From assembly GCA_052078155.1 (NCBI GenBank), contig JBQJBP010000001.1, positions 2,418,001 to 2,482,000 on the forward strand: a stretch of 64,000 nt of DNA, in the 5' to 3' direction. This DNA is from CAXBMB01 sp052078155. GTDB lineage: Bacteria; Pseudomonadota; Alphaproteobacteria; Kiloniellales; DSM-21159. The notes below the pieces were generated by a model. It was not told the origin of the DNA. It did not search any database and saw only the letters and a program-made list of their open reading frames with translations. A program made the position numbers and the translations under genes. Shown here in pieces: positions 1 through 8,141 of the stretch (positions are counted from its first letter, which is position 1; each line of letters starts with the position of its first letter).

Positions 1-837
1 CTGACCATCTACGACAATCTGGCTTTCCCGCTGCGACAGATCAAAACGGCAGAGTCCGAGATCAAAACCCGCATCGGCGAGATCAGCGAACTGCTGAAGC
101 TGGGCCACGCGCTGGAGCGCAAGCCCGGAACCGCCAGCGGCGGAGAGCAACAGCGCATTGCCATCGGGCGCGCTTTGATCCGCCGCCCCGACCTTCTGCT
201 GTTAGACGAACCTCTGACCAACCTGGATGCCAAGCTGCGCCATGACATGCGTGCTGAGTTCAAGCGCATCCACCGTGAAAGAAACATCACCATCATCTAT
301 GCCACCCCTGATGAGCTGGAGGCCCTGACCATGGGCGACCGCATCGGGGTTCTGCGCGACGGACAGATGGTGCAGGTCGGCACACCGGACAGCCTCTATG
401 ACACGCCGGACAACAGCTATGTCGCCGGTATGGTGGGATCGCCTCAGATGAACCTGATCAGTGGCGTGCGGCGCGGTACTGACAGTCAGGCCAGCATCGC
501 TGTCCCCTTTGGCGAGTTTTCAGCCCAGGCCTGGTCGCCCGCATTGAAAGACTTTTCTGGCGGGGAAGATCTCCTTCTGGGACTTCGCCCCCACGAGATC
601 GTGCCACTGGACAGCGCTGCTGACGCCAAAGGACCGACGTTCGATTGTGAGGTTCACCTGACCGAACCTCTCGGTGATGTGGTCATTCTCGATCTGATCG
701 CGGGGGAGGCCCGCCTGAAGATGGTTCTGCCGGAAGAACAGGCCGTTACCTACAAGATTGGTGACCGCCTGACCTGCGGCTTTGACCTGGAAAAATCACA
801 CGTCTTTGCAAAGGAAACCGGCACGGCAATTAGGTGA
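1..837 (+). CDS. CUT1-type ABC transporter ATP-binding protein, 5' truncated by window edge
   Basis: The frame is open from base 1, so the Walker A and Q-loop lie outside the window; 278 residues remain. They start just after the Q-loop (LTIYDNLAFPLR) and include a near-consensus signature (ASGGEQQR), Walker B (LLLLDEP), D-loop (LTNLDAKLR) and a C-terminal MalK-like regulatory (TOBE/OB) domain. The expected H-loop (VTHDQ) reads ATPDE: the switch His is Pro, codon CCT at 307-309. It is the first ATPase of an operon that carries a second one at 4472-5560, as in two-ATPase sugar/glycerol importers of the GlpST type. Family assignment is firm; substrate unknown. The H-loop loss is seen directly, and its meaning (degenerate ATP site) is inference. 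Confidence 0.93.
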   Translation: MTIYDNLAFPLRQIKTAESEIKTRIGEISELLKLGHALERKPGTASGGEQQRIAIGRALIRRPDLLLLDEPLTNLDAKLRHDMRAEFKRIHRERNITIIYATPDELEALTMGDRIGVLRDGQMVQVGTPDSLYDTPDNSYVAGMVGSPQMNLISGVRRGTDSQASIAVPFGEFSAQAWSPALKDFSGGEDLLLGLRPHEIVPLDSAADAKGPTFDCEVHLTEPLGDVVILDLIAGEARLKMVLPEEQAVTYKIGDRLTCGFDLEKSHVFAKETGTAIR

Positions 838-895
838 CCGTCCCGGAACAAGAACAAACCTAGTGATCTCTTTCACCATGTGCACGGAGGGTATG

Positions 896-2329
896 ATGAA
901 ATCGGTAGTTAAGCGGGGAGGAAGTGTTGCGCTCGGCGCCATCTTTGCCTCAATGATCGGGGTTTCGGCTCCGGCAGTAGCGAAAGACATCGTAATCCAG
1001 ATGGCGGCACCGGACTGGGGTCCGACCCGTTTCATGCAGGAATACGCGGACAAGACCTACAAGGCCCCCAGCGGCAACAACGTCACTCTGGCCATCGACT
1101 TTATTCCCTGGCCCAGCTTCTATGAACGGGTGGCCGCTTCCATGGCTTCCGGCGAAAAGAAGTATCAGCTGGTGGTGTCTGACAGTCAGTGGATTGGCAC
1201 CTTCATTGAAGGCGGTCAGTTCATGAAACTGAACGACTACATTGATGCAGATCCTGAGTTGCAGGCCATTCTGAAGGACGTTCACCCGGCCCTGACCGAA
1301 GCCTATGCGACTTACCCCTACAAGTCCGAGAACATCTATGGCTTCCCGCAAATGCCGGATACCAAAGTCTCGGTCTATCGCAAGGATCTCTTCTGCAACG
1401 ACGCAGAAGCCGCAGACTTCAAGGCGAAATACAGCAAAACCCTGCCCTGTACCTATGTGGAATGGGAAGATGTTGACTGGGACACCTGGGGCAACATTGG
1501 TGAGTTCTTCACCCGCAAAGCCGGGGAAAAACTGGCCGGGGAAACTCTGACGGAAGACTTCTACGGCGTCGCTTACCAGGCCGGTAAGGGCTATGACTTC
1601 TCCTCCATGCAGATCAACGCCTTCATCTGGCAGGGCGGGGCCAGCATCTGGGATGAATCTGACCAGCCCAACGCCCAGGCTGAAGGGGTTGTGAACTCCC
1701 CGGAAGCTGTTGCAGCCCTGGAAAAATATCTGGACCTGCTGAAATACGCACCGCCCATCGCCAAAACCGGACAGATGGACATCTTCCAGATCCAGGAACT
1801 CTTCATGCAGGGCAAGATTGCCGCCATGGTGAACTGGAATGCCGTGGCCGCAGCCGCCATCAACCCCGACAACTCCAAGGTTGCTGACAAGACGGCCTTT
1901 GCCGTTGCTCCCGGCACCCGCGGCGCTGACGGCAAGATGATCCGCTGGGATAACATCGGGGGCCAGCCCTTCGTTCTGACCACCTGGAACAGCGACGAAG
2001 TGATCAAAGAAGCGCTGGATGTTGTCAAATGGTGGCTGTCTGACGAAGTGCAGACCGAGTTCGCCAAAAACGGCTCTGGTTCTTCCGCCCTTCAGTCTGT
2101 CATGGGCAAGCCGGAGTACAACTCCTTTGCCCCCTGGAACCGGGCCCATGTGGCCTCTCTGGAATGGCAGAAAGACGTCTGGCATGTACCCGAATTCTTT
2201 GAACTGCTGACTCAACAGCAGGAGCAGTACGACATGGCCATCACCGGTCAGATCTCTGCTCAGGAGGCTTTGGACAACATTGCCGCATTCCAGCAGGAAC
2301 TGCTGACCGAAGCCGGCCGCATCGAATAA
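896..2329 (+). CDS. Extracellular sugar/polyol-binding protein of CUT1 ABC transporter
   Basis: A 477-residue periplasmic binding protein. The ATG at 896 is preferred because GGAGG at 886-890 sits 5 bases upstream; 893 is an alternative, and the longer open frame from 782 overlaps the ATPase gene. Residues 1-29 form a Sec signal peptide (KRGG, hydrophobic core, APAVA-K). The mature part has the SBP_bac_1 layout, with YRKDLF near residue 165 and two Cys about 18 residues apart (FCND... LPCT) that could form a disulfide. It lies between the two ATPases and upstream of the permeases, so it should deliver substrate to them. Aromatic-rich stretches (WGPTRF, IPWPSFYERV) suit a carbohydrate or polyol ligand, but the ligand cannot be read from sequence. 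Confidence 0.9.
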   Translation: MKSVVKRGGSVALGAIFASMIGVSAPAVAKDIVIQMAAPDWGPTRFMQEYADKTYKAPSGNNVTLAIDFIPWPSFYERVAASMASGEKKYQLVVSDSQWIGTFIEGGQFMKLNDYIDADPELQAILKDVHPALTEAYATYPYKSENIYGFPQMPDTKVSVYRKDLFCNDAEAADFKAKYSKTLPCTYVEWEDVDWDTWGNIGEFFTRKAGEKLAGETLTEDFYGVAYQAGKGYDFSSMQINAFIWQGGASIWDESDQPNAQAEGVVNSPEAVAALEKYLDLLKYAPPIAKTGQMDIFQIQELFMQGKIAAMVNWNAVAAAAINPDNSKVADKTAFAVAPGTRGADGKMIRWDNIGGQPFVLTTWNSDEVIKEALDVVKWWLSDEVQTEFAKNGSGSSALQSVMGKPEYNSFAPWNRAHVASLEWQKDVWHVPEFFELLTQQQEQYDMAITGQISAQEALDNIAAFQQELLTEAGRIE

Positions 2330-2363
2330 GCCGGACGGTACCTCCTGGTTGTTCGGGGATCAC

Positions 2364-2387
2364 GGGGAAGGCAGGCCTGCCTTCCCC
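2364..2387. other. Perfect 24-nt palindrome after the binding-protein gene
   Basis: Two 12-nt arms (GGGGAAGGCAGG and its exact complement) meet without a spacer 35 bases after the binding-protein stop. No T-run follows, so it is unlikely to be a strong intrinsic terminator. By analogy with hairpins after other binding-protein genes, it may protect the upstream mRNA and raise binding-protein output over permease output. That role is inference. Confidence 0.75.
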
Positions 2388-2476
2388 ACCCCGGCAACAG
2401 GTTCGTCTCTTACAGCACTTTTTTGCGGCGGTTCCCGACCTTGGACCTGCTGCAGGATCAAAGCCCCCGGCAGGGC

Positions 2477-2612
2477 TTAGAGCATGATCGCATAGGGTGG
2501 CAGCGCTTTGCGCCAGGAACCACCCCTGGATCATCTTCTGACACCTCAAAAGAGGCCCGTTCACGCGTCAGGCGTCATCCCGAAGTGAGCCCACTTGTTA
2601 AGATTTGAGACA
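2477..2612 (+). repeat. Dispersed MITE-like repeat, copy A
   Basis: It starts TTAGAGCATGATCG, has the internal GCGCTTTGCGCC hairpin, a CCTC..AAAAGAGG hairpin and the GAAGTGAGCCCACTT block, and ends TTAAGATTTGAGAC. This matches the ends and order of copies C and D but is more diverged. It sits inside the ABC operon between the binding protein and first permease, so it is probably transcribed. With the palindrome at 2364-2387 it accounts for most of the 360-base gap before 2690. Confidence 0.75.
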
Positions 2613-2689
2613 AGTGAAGCCCCTTACATCGATTTCGCTCTTGTCGCCGGTCTCTGACTGACCATTGATCAAGGAATTGGGATCACCCC

Positions 2690-3583
2690 ATGCGTGGTTT
2701 TTTAAACTGGTTGCTGGATCCACAAAGACGCGGGGCGCTGCTTGTCACGCCAGCCATTGTGCTCCTGTTTGTGATGAACATCTTTCCCTTGATGTGGTCC
2801 TTCGGGTTGAGCTTTTTTCACTACAAAGCCTCTTCCATGAAACCGCCGCGCTTTGCCGGGCTTTACTATTACGAAAAGGTCCTTTCCGACCCGGTGGTCT
2901 GGGAACGCTTTCAGACAACAGCCACCATCGTCTCCTTAAGCGTGCTGCTGCAGATGATTGTGGGTTTCGGACTGGCGCTGCTCTTTGCCAAGAAGTTCCC
3001 GCTGCGCCGGGAAATCCTGATGATGGTCCTGACCCCCATGATGCTGTCCTTCGTGGCCGTCGGGGTCTTCTTCAAACTCTTCTACGAGCCCACCTTTGGT
3101 CTGGTCAGTCAGGCTTTCATGTACTTCACCGGCGAACCGCTGGTGCTGCTGGCGACCCAATGGGGCGCCATCGCGGGCATCGTGATAGCCGACGCCTGGA
3201 TGTGGTCGCCCTTTGTGATGCTGCTGGTGCTGGCCGGTCTGGTATCGGTGCCTGACCACCTCTATGAAGCCGCGGAAATCGACCGCGCCACGACCTGGCA
3301 ACGCTTCAAAACCGTGACTTTTCCCTACATCAAAGGCCTGCTGCTGCTGGCGCTTCTGTTCCGCACCATTGAGACCTTCAAGCTCTTTGACGTGGTCTAC
3401 ATCATCACGGCAGGCGGCCCCGGCACTTCGACGGAGACCATCGCTGTCTACGTCTACCGCATGGCCTTCCAGTTCTTCAAAACAAGTCAGTCCTCGGCTC
3501 TGTCCTACATTCTGCTGTTCGTCGTGATCGTGCTGACAAACCTCTATCTCTACTTCGTCAACCGCCGGGAGCAGGAGGTCTGA
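2690..3583 (+). CDS. CUT1 ABC transporter permease (MalF/UgpA-like)
   Basis: A 297-residue inner-membrane protein with six predicted helices, the first at about residues 15-37 after a short RR-containing N-terminus. The EAA loop that docks on the ATPase is seen near residues 190-215 (LYEAAEIDRATTWQRFKTVT). The TAGGPGTSTETIAVY stretch near residue 243 is typical of MalF-type permeases. It is followed 2 bases later by the second permease, so the two are probably translationally coupled and form the heterodimeric pore. The start follows a weak AAGGAATTGG. Substrate unknown. Confidence 0.92.
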   Translation: MRGFLNWLLDPQRRGALLVTPAIVLLFVMNIFPLMWSFGLSFFHYKASSMKPPRFAGLYYYEKVLSDPVVWERFQTTATIVSLSVLLQMIVGFGLALLFAKKFPLRREILMMVLTPMMLSFVAVGVFFKLFYEPTFGLVSQAFMYFTGEPLVLLATQWGAIAGIVIADAWMWSPFVMLLVLAGLVSVPDHLYEAAEIDRATTWQRFKTVTFPYIKGLLLLALLFRTIETFKLFDVVYIITAGGPGTSTETIAVYVYRMAFQFFKTSQSSALSYILLFVVIVLTNLYLYFVNRREQEV

Positions 3584-3585
3584 TC

Positions 3586-4461
3586 ATGCTTGGATTTGGC
3601 AGAAAAAAACGCAATCTGCGCGAAGCAGGCTGGGGCTACACGGCGATCTGTTCGGTCATTGGGCTGATCTACTTCTCCCCGGTTCTGTGGATCATTCTGA
3701 CGGCCTTCAAAACCCGGCAGGATGCGCTGGCCACACCGCCAATGTTTTTCTTCACCCCCACCTTCGATAACTTTGTGCGGGTGTTTTATCGGGTCACCTC
3801 CTCTGGCGAGGAACTCTCCACCGGCATGGGGCTCTTCTTCTTCAACTCCATCTTCATCGCCGGTGCCGGTGTGCTGCTCGCCACCATCATCGGAACCCTG
3901 GCGGCCTACGGCTTCTCCCGCTATCCCCTGCGGGGCAACGACACCTATCTCTTTGTCATCCTGACCACCCGCATGCTGCCGCCCATCGTGGTCATCGTGC
4001 CCATCTTCCTGATGTTCCGCATCACGGGGCTGAGCGGCAGCTATCTGGGCATCATCCTGCTCTATGCCATGTTCAACCTGGCCTTCTCGGTCTGGATGAT
4101 GAAGTCCTTCTTTGATGAGCTTTCAACCGATGTGGAGGATGCGGCACGACTGGAAGGGGCCAGCGACATCTCGGTCTTCTTCAAGATCTGTATCCCCCAG
4201 CTGAAAGCCGGACTGGCAGCCACATCGGTCTTCGCCCTGATCCTGACCTGGAACGAGTTCCTCTTTGCCCTGCTGCTGACCGGCAACGACACCCGGACAG
4301 TACCTGTGGCCATGGCCCGTTCAATGGGCGGACAGCTGGGCGTCGACTGGGGTCTGCTGGCCGCCATCATCACCCTGTTCCTGATCCCCGTATTCATCGT
4401 GACCTACATGTTGCAGAACCATCTGCTGCGCGGCGTGACGTTCGGTACAGTCAAGAAGTGA
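3586..4461 (+). CDS. CUT1 ABC transporter permease (MalG/UgpE-like)
   Basis: A 291-residue six-helix permease with the BPD_transp_1 domain. The EAA-type coupling loop reads VEDAARLEGASDISVFFKI near residues 180-198, followed by LTWNEFLFALLLTG, characteristic of MalG-type subunits. GGAGGTCTGATC ahead of the ATG provides a strong ribosome site inside the end of the upstream permease. The second ATPase follows 10 bases after its stop. Family call is certain; substrate is not. Confidence 0.93.
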   Translation: MLGFGRKKRNLREAGWGYTAICSVIGLIYFSPVLWIILTAFKTRQDALATPPMFFFTPTFDNFVRVFYRVTSSGEELSTGMGLFFFNSIFIAGAGVLLATIIGTLAAYGFSRYPLRGNDTYLFVILTTRMLPPIVVIVPIFLMFRITGLSGSYLGIILLYAMFNLAFSVWMMKSFFDELSTDVEDAARLEGASDISVFFKICIPQLKAGLAATSVFALILTWNEFLFALLLTGNDTRTVPVAMARSMGGQLGVDWGLLAAIITLFLIPVFIVTYMLQNHLLRGVTFGTVKK

Positions 4462-4471
4462 GGCCGCAGCC

Positions 4472-5560
4472 ATGAGCACCATTCAAGTCACAGACCTGAC
4501 CAAAAAATTCGGCGCCCTTACCGCCGTCAATCAGGTCAGCCTGTCCATCGATGAAGGCGAAGTGCTGTGCCTGCTGGGCCCGTCGGGCTGTGGCAAGACC
4601 ACCACCTTGCGCATGATCGCCGGGCTGGAGCAGGAAAGCAGCGGCGACATCCAGATCGGCGGGCAACGGGTCAATCACCTGCTGCCGTCAGAGCGTGATA
4701 TCGCCATGGTCTTTCAGTTCTATGCGCTTTATCCCACCCTGACAGTTGGCGAAAACATCGGCTTTCCCCTGCGCTCTGAAGGTCTGGACAAAGCCAGCAT
4801 CAATCAGCGGGTGGAAGAGGTACTGCGGGCGTTGCAGCTGCAGGAAGTCGTCAACCGCCTGCCCGGTCAGCTGGGCGAGGGTGAAAAGCAACGGGTGGCC
4901 GTGGCCCGCGCCATTGTCCGCGATCCCAACTGCTTCCTTTTTGATGAACCACTGAGCCGCCTGGACGTCACCCTGCGCCAGACCATGCGGGGGGAAATCA
5001 AGGAAATCCTCAACGGCCTGTCCAAAGCCACGGTGATTGTCACGCACGATCAGCTGGAAGCTCTGACCATGGCCGACCGGATCGCGGTGATGCGGGCCGG
5101 GGTGATTGAACAGGTTGCCTCTCCCCACGAAATCTTCGCCCGTCCGGCCAACCTTTTTGTCGCCGGTTTCATCGGCACCCCGGCCATGAATCTCCTGCCC
5201 AGCATGCTGATGGCCGTCGACGGAACCCAGGCGCGTTTTCAGCTCTGTGGCCAGGAGGTTGATCTGCAGGTGGATCCAGCGGTGCAGAAGCTGCCACTGG
5301 GCAGCAACATAACCCTGGGCATCCGGCCCCGTGCTTTTGAGATGAAAAGCGAAGCCAGCGGCGAGGGCTTGTCAGCCCGTGTCGATCTGATCGAGCCCAT
5401 GGGGGCTGAAACCCTGGTCCATGCCGTGGCCGATAACACGGACATTCGCATTGTCGTTGACCGGTCCCAACGCCTGCAGCTGGGAGAGACCATTCACGTG
5501 GTCAGCAAACCCGGTCAGGCTCTGGTTTTCGGGACAGATGAAAGGTTGGTGCTGTCATGA
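4472..5560 (+). CDS. Second ABC transporter ATP-binding protein with degenerate signature motif
   Basis: A complete 362-residue MalK-type ATPase: Walker A GPSGCGKT (36-43), Q-loop Gln82, Walker B CFLFDEP (154-160), D-loop LSRLD, intact H-loop VTHDQ with His192, and a C-terminal OB/TOBE regulatory domain. The signature, normally LSGGQ, reads LGEGE (134-138). The partner at 1-837 has a good signature but a Pro for the H-loop His, so the defects are complementary. If the two heterodimerise, one composite site would be consensus (Walker A/H-loop here plus signature of the partner) and the other degenerate. The 3' end overlaps the next gene by 4 bases (ATGA). Confidence 0.94.
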   Translation: MSTIQVTDLTKKFGALTAVNQVSLSIDEGEVLCLLGPSGCGKTTTLRMIAGLEQESSGDIQIGGQRVNHLLPSERDIAMVFQFYALYPTLTVGENIGFPLRSEGLDKASINQRVEEVLRALQLQEVVNRLPGQLGEGEKQRVAVARAIVRDPNCFLFDEPLSRLDVTLRQTMRGEIKEILNGLSKATVIVTHDQLEALTMADRIAVMRAGVIEQVASPHEIFARPANLFVAGFIGTPAMNLLPSMLMAVDGTQARFQLCGQEVDLQVDPAVQKLPLGSNITLGIRPRAFEMKSEASGEGLSARVDLIEPMGAETLVHAVADNTDIRIVVDRSQRLQLGETIHVVSKPGQALVFGTDERLVLS

Positions 5561-5883
5561 CCGCAAAAACTGATCTAACCACCCCCCCCAGTTCAGGCAT
5601 GTCGGCCTCCCAGGCCAAGCGCCTGGAGCTGTCCATCATCGGGGCCTGCCTGCTGGCTCTGGTCTTTATCTTTCAGCCCTTTAGCAAGATCCTCTTTACC
5701 ATCGGCTGTATCGGCGTGGTGGTGGGTGGACTGGCGTTCAATCTGGTGCCCTTTTGCGTGGCTGGAAACAGCTATAAGAAGGTGATCCGGGTGGCGGTGA
5801 CGGTCCTGATTATCTTTGTCATCGTTGTCGCCCTGGCGCTCTTGTCTGCCTGGGGGTATGGCGTCTACCTGAAATCCCAGTGA
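5557..5883 (+). CDS. Small membrane protein of the ABC operon, unknown function
   Basis: 108 residues with three predicted membrane helices (about 27-44, 46-66, 79-101) after a polar Ser/Thr/Pro-rich N-terminus. The ATGA overlap with the second ATPase argues for translational coupling and a role tied to the transporter. Two-ATPase polyol importers of rhizobia carry a small membrane protein (GlpU) in a comparable operon, but I see no clear GlpU/DUF2160 signature here, so that is only an analogy. I do not recognise the family. It could be an accessory subunit or assembly factor. Confidence 0.7.
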   Translation: MTAKTDLTTPPSSGMSASQAKRLELSIIGACLLALVFIFQPFSKILFTIGCIGVVVGGLAFNLVPFCVAGNSYKKVIRVAVTVLIIFVIVVALALLSAWGYGVYLKSQ

Positions 5884-5940
5884 GGTGATCGCTGTCGCCG
5901 CCGCCAGGGGCATGGCGATAGCTAGTGAGTGGTAAAGAAC

Positions 5941-6080
5941 GAGAGCATGATTGGGTCAGCTGTTAGGGCTTTGAGCTTAAACCTAACCCGCAAATCATCC
6001 TCTCACATGTTGAGAAGAGGCAAATGCACGCGATTTGTGCCCTCACGCTGTGAGGCCAATTCAGTCGATTTGACTCTAAG
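5941..6080 (+). repeat. Dispersed MITE-like repeat, copy B
   Basis: It begins GAGAGCATGATTGGGT, keeps the CATCCTCTCACATGTTGAGAAGAGG hairpin positions and ends TCGATTTGACTCTAAG. It fills most of the gap between the small membrane protein and the GntR gene and ends 15 bases before the regulator's start codon, so it forms that gene's leader. Confidence 0.85.
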
Positions 6081-6095
6081 GTATGGGGTGAGTTC

Positions 6096-6812
6096 ATGAG
6101 CCAGGACGAAGTCAAAAGAATACTGTCGGAACTGCTGCCCTTCATTCGCTATCATCGCTTAAACCCGGGCGATCGCCTGCCGTCTGAACGGGATCTCAGC
6201 AGCCGCTTCAATGCCAGTCGCAATTCCATCCGGGAAGCGCTGACAGCTTTGGAAAGCATGCGGGTGGTGGAGCGCCGTCCCAACTCCGGCATCTACCTGC
6301 AGGCCATGACCAAGGACACCTCGGTTGATGCCATCGTCATGTTTGAAGAGGCCGGGGTTCCCGTTCTGGAAGAGGAAATCGCAGATTATCTTGAAACCCG
6401 GCGCATTCTGGAAATGGAAGCCTTTCGGCTGGCGTGCGACCGGCGAACGGATGAAGATCTGGAAAATCTGCAGAAGGTCCTCGATGACTGCCTGGAAGAG
6501 ATTGGCAAGGGCAAAACCATCGCCCTGCTCGACGTTACCTTCCACCTGACGCTGGTAGAAGCGGCGCACAACCAGGTGTATCGGCGGCTGGTCAATTCCT
6601 TTTACCTGGCCACCCGCAAAGGCAGAGAAGTCTTCTTTGACAATCCGGGCCAAAGCGAACGCTCCCACCAGGATCATCTGAAACTCTTCAATGCTCTCAG
6701 AGATCGCGACGTTGAAGGCGGTCTGCAGGCGCTGGAAGAACATCTCTCCACGGTTGAGAGCTATTGGAGCCGGGTAAAAAACAGGCCCGCTGAAAAGGTA
6801 TCAGCTGACTGA
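6096..6812 (+). CDS. GntR-family regulator, FadR/FCD subfamily
   Basis: A 238-residue regulator. Residues 1-70 form a winged helix-turn-helix (LNPGDRLPSERDLSSRF, then SRNSIREALTALES). Residues about 90-215 form the helical FCD ligand domain, with metal-site residues visible (D..FH in LLDVTFHLTL, later His in SHQDHLKLF). The FCD domain of this subfamily binds organic acids or sugar acids, often with a metal. Its position directly after the ABC operon, same strand, suggests it controls that transporter; no operator was identified. GGGGTGAG precedes the start. Copy B of the dispersed repeat forms the region upstream. Confidence 0.92.
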   Translation: MSQDEVKRILSELLPFIRYHRLNPGDRLPSERDLSSRFNASRNSIREALTALESMRVVERRPNSGIYLQAMTKDTSVDAIVMFEEAGVPVLEEEIADYLETRRILEMEAFRLACDRRTDEDLENLQKVLDDCLEEIGKGKTIALLDVTFHLTLVEAAHNQVYRRLVNSFYLATRKGREVFFDNPGQSERSHQDHLKLFNALRDRDVEGGLQALEEHLSTVESYWSRVKNRPAEKVSAD

Positions 6813-7109
6813 AACAGATCAGCTCGGCCCTTTCAACCTGCGTCCAAACAGACCAGAGAGAGGTGATTTGTGTGGCTAAAACATGCAGGGCCCATACCCC
6901 AAAAAACACCCCCGGTTTCAGAGAACAGGTTGGAATCCTGTTCATTAGCCGTTAAGACAGCGAGGTGACGGTTGCAACGCATTGAGATCGCGTTGTTATC
7001 ACAAACAAGAAAAATCACCGCACGACGCGAACTGGCAGGCCTCCCGCAAAGTTGTTCTCAGTAGGTTCAGTACTGGAAACTCCCTTCGAAACCTGGTGTT
7101 GTCACAGAC

Positions 7110-8141
7110 TTGAAAGAGTTTTCGCTGTCGAAAGATGTTCGTACTTGTCAGAAGCCAGCAAATGGACAGACAGTGACCCAGACTTCGATTGCACCATCCG
7201 ACGACCAAACCGCGCAGAGCACCCTTGACGTCGCGCGCCGGGCCTTCAAAGACCTGATCCCTGAAGAATCTCTTTTGTCCCTCTTGCCGGACAACAGCTT
7301 CTGGACAGTAAAAACTCTGGAAGGGGCTGATCTGGACGGCAAGTTGCAGGAGTTCGAAGACCGCATCAATGCGCCTTTGCCGGCCTCCGTCGAGTCCGAT
7401 GTCAGCCGATGGGAGAGGGGTTGGGGGGAAATCTACGACCGCCTGCGCACTGAAGGCTTTGATAAGTCCTTACTGGTGCCCCAGTACTATCGCTATGACA
7501 CGCTCGCCCTAAACGGACAGCTGACGTTTGTCAGCGATCCCATGATTGAACATCACCTGTTTGATCTTCTGCGGCGCCACCTCATTCAGACTCATTCCAA
7601 TGGCAGCACGCATCTGTGCGAAATCGGCTGCGGGGCGGGTCAAAACCTGGTCACACTGCACGAAGAAGTGCCGTCAGCAAAAATCTCCGGGACAGATTGG
7701 ACTCAGGCTTCAAAGAACATCGTCTCCACCTTTCCCGCTGAAATGCGCGAAAAGATTTCCTGCTATTTCCTGGACATGCTGACCCTGGAACGGGATGACG
7801 GCTTGAACCTCGACAAGGACACGACGGTCTTCACCTTCTTGTCCATGGAGCAACTGGGCGATCAGTTTGTAGCCATTACCGAGCATCTGCTGGACAACAA
7901 AGTTAACAAGGTGGTCCAGGTGGAGCCGCTCTATGAGCTGTATGATCCGGCTCTGGCCTACGACAAGTACTCCAGCCGCTATCATGAAAAGCGCAACTAT
8001 CTGCGGGGCTATCTTCCCTTCCTGAAAGACCAGGAAGCAAAGGGACGTCTGAAAATCGAAACCCTGTGGAAAGGCGGCTTTGGGTCCCGATTCCACAATC
8101 CCTACTCTGTGGTCATCTGGTCACCGACTGAACAGCCTTAA
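7110..8141 (+). CDS. Class I SAM-dependent methyltransferase-like protein
   Basis: 343 residues if the TTG at 7110 is used; GTG at 7173 is an equally plausible start because neither has a good ribosome site. The SAM-binding motif I is clear at residues 169-179 (LCEIGCGAGQN), followed by an acidic strand end (SGTDWTQASK) and a Rossmann-like order. The roughly 140 residues ahead of it have no motif I recognise. It is the first gene of the glycan locus and its stop codon overlaps that of the convergent TPR protein (shared TTAA at 8138-8141). The target is unknown; sugar methylation is inferred from context only. The 297 bases upstream hold only a GAACAGG/CCTGTTC hairpin at 6923-6943. Confidence 0.72.
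   Translation: MKEFSLSKDVRTCQKPANGQTVTQTSIAPSDDQTAQSTLDVARRAFKDLIPEESLLSLLPDNSFWTVKTLEGADLDGKLQEFEDRINAPLPASVESDVSRWERGWGEIYDRLRTEGFDKSLLVPQYYRYDTLALNGQLTFVSDPMIEHHLFDLLRRHLIQTHSNGSTHLCEIGCGAGQNLVTLHEEVPSAKISGTDWTQASKNIVSTFPAEMREKISCYFLDMLTLERDDGLNLDKDTTVFTFLSMEQLGDQFVAITEHLLDNKVNKVVQVEPLYELYDPALAYDKYSSRYHEKRNYLRGYLPFLKDQEAKGRLKIETLWKGGFGSRFHNPYSVVIWSPTEQP

Noticed and set aside
950..2215. 421-codon open frame antisense to the binding-protein gene
   Set aside because: Shadow frame. The plus-strand product is an unmistakable SBP with signal peptide.
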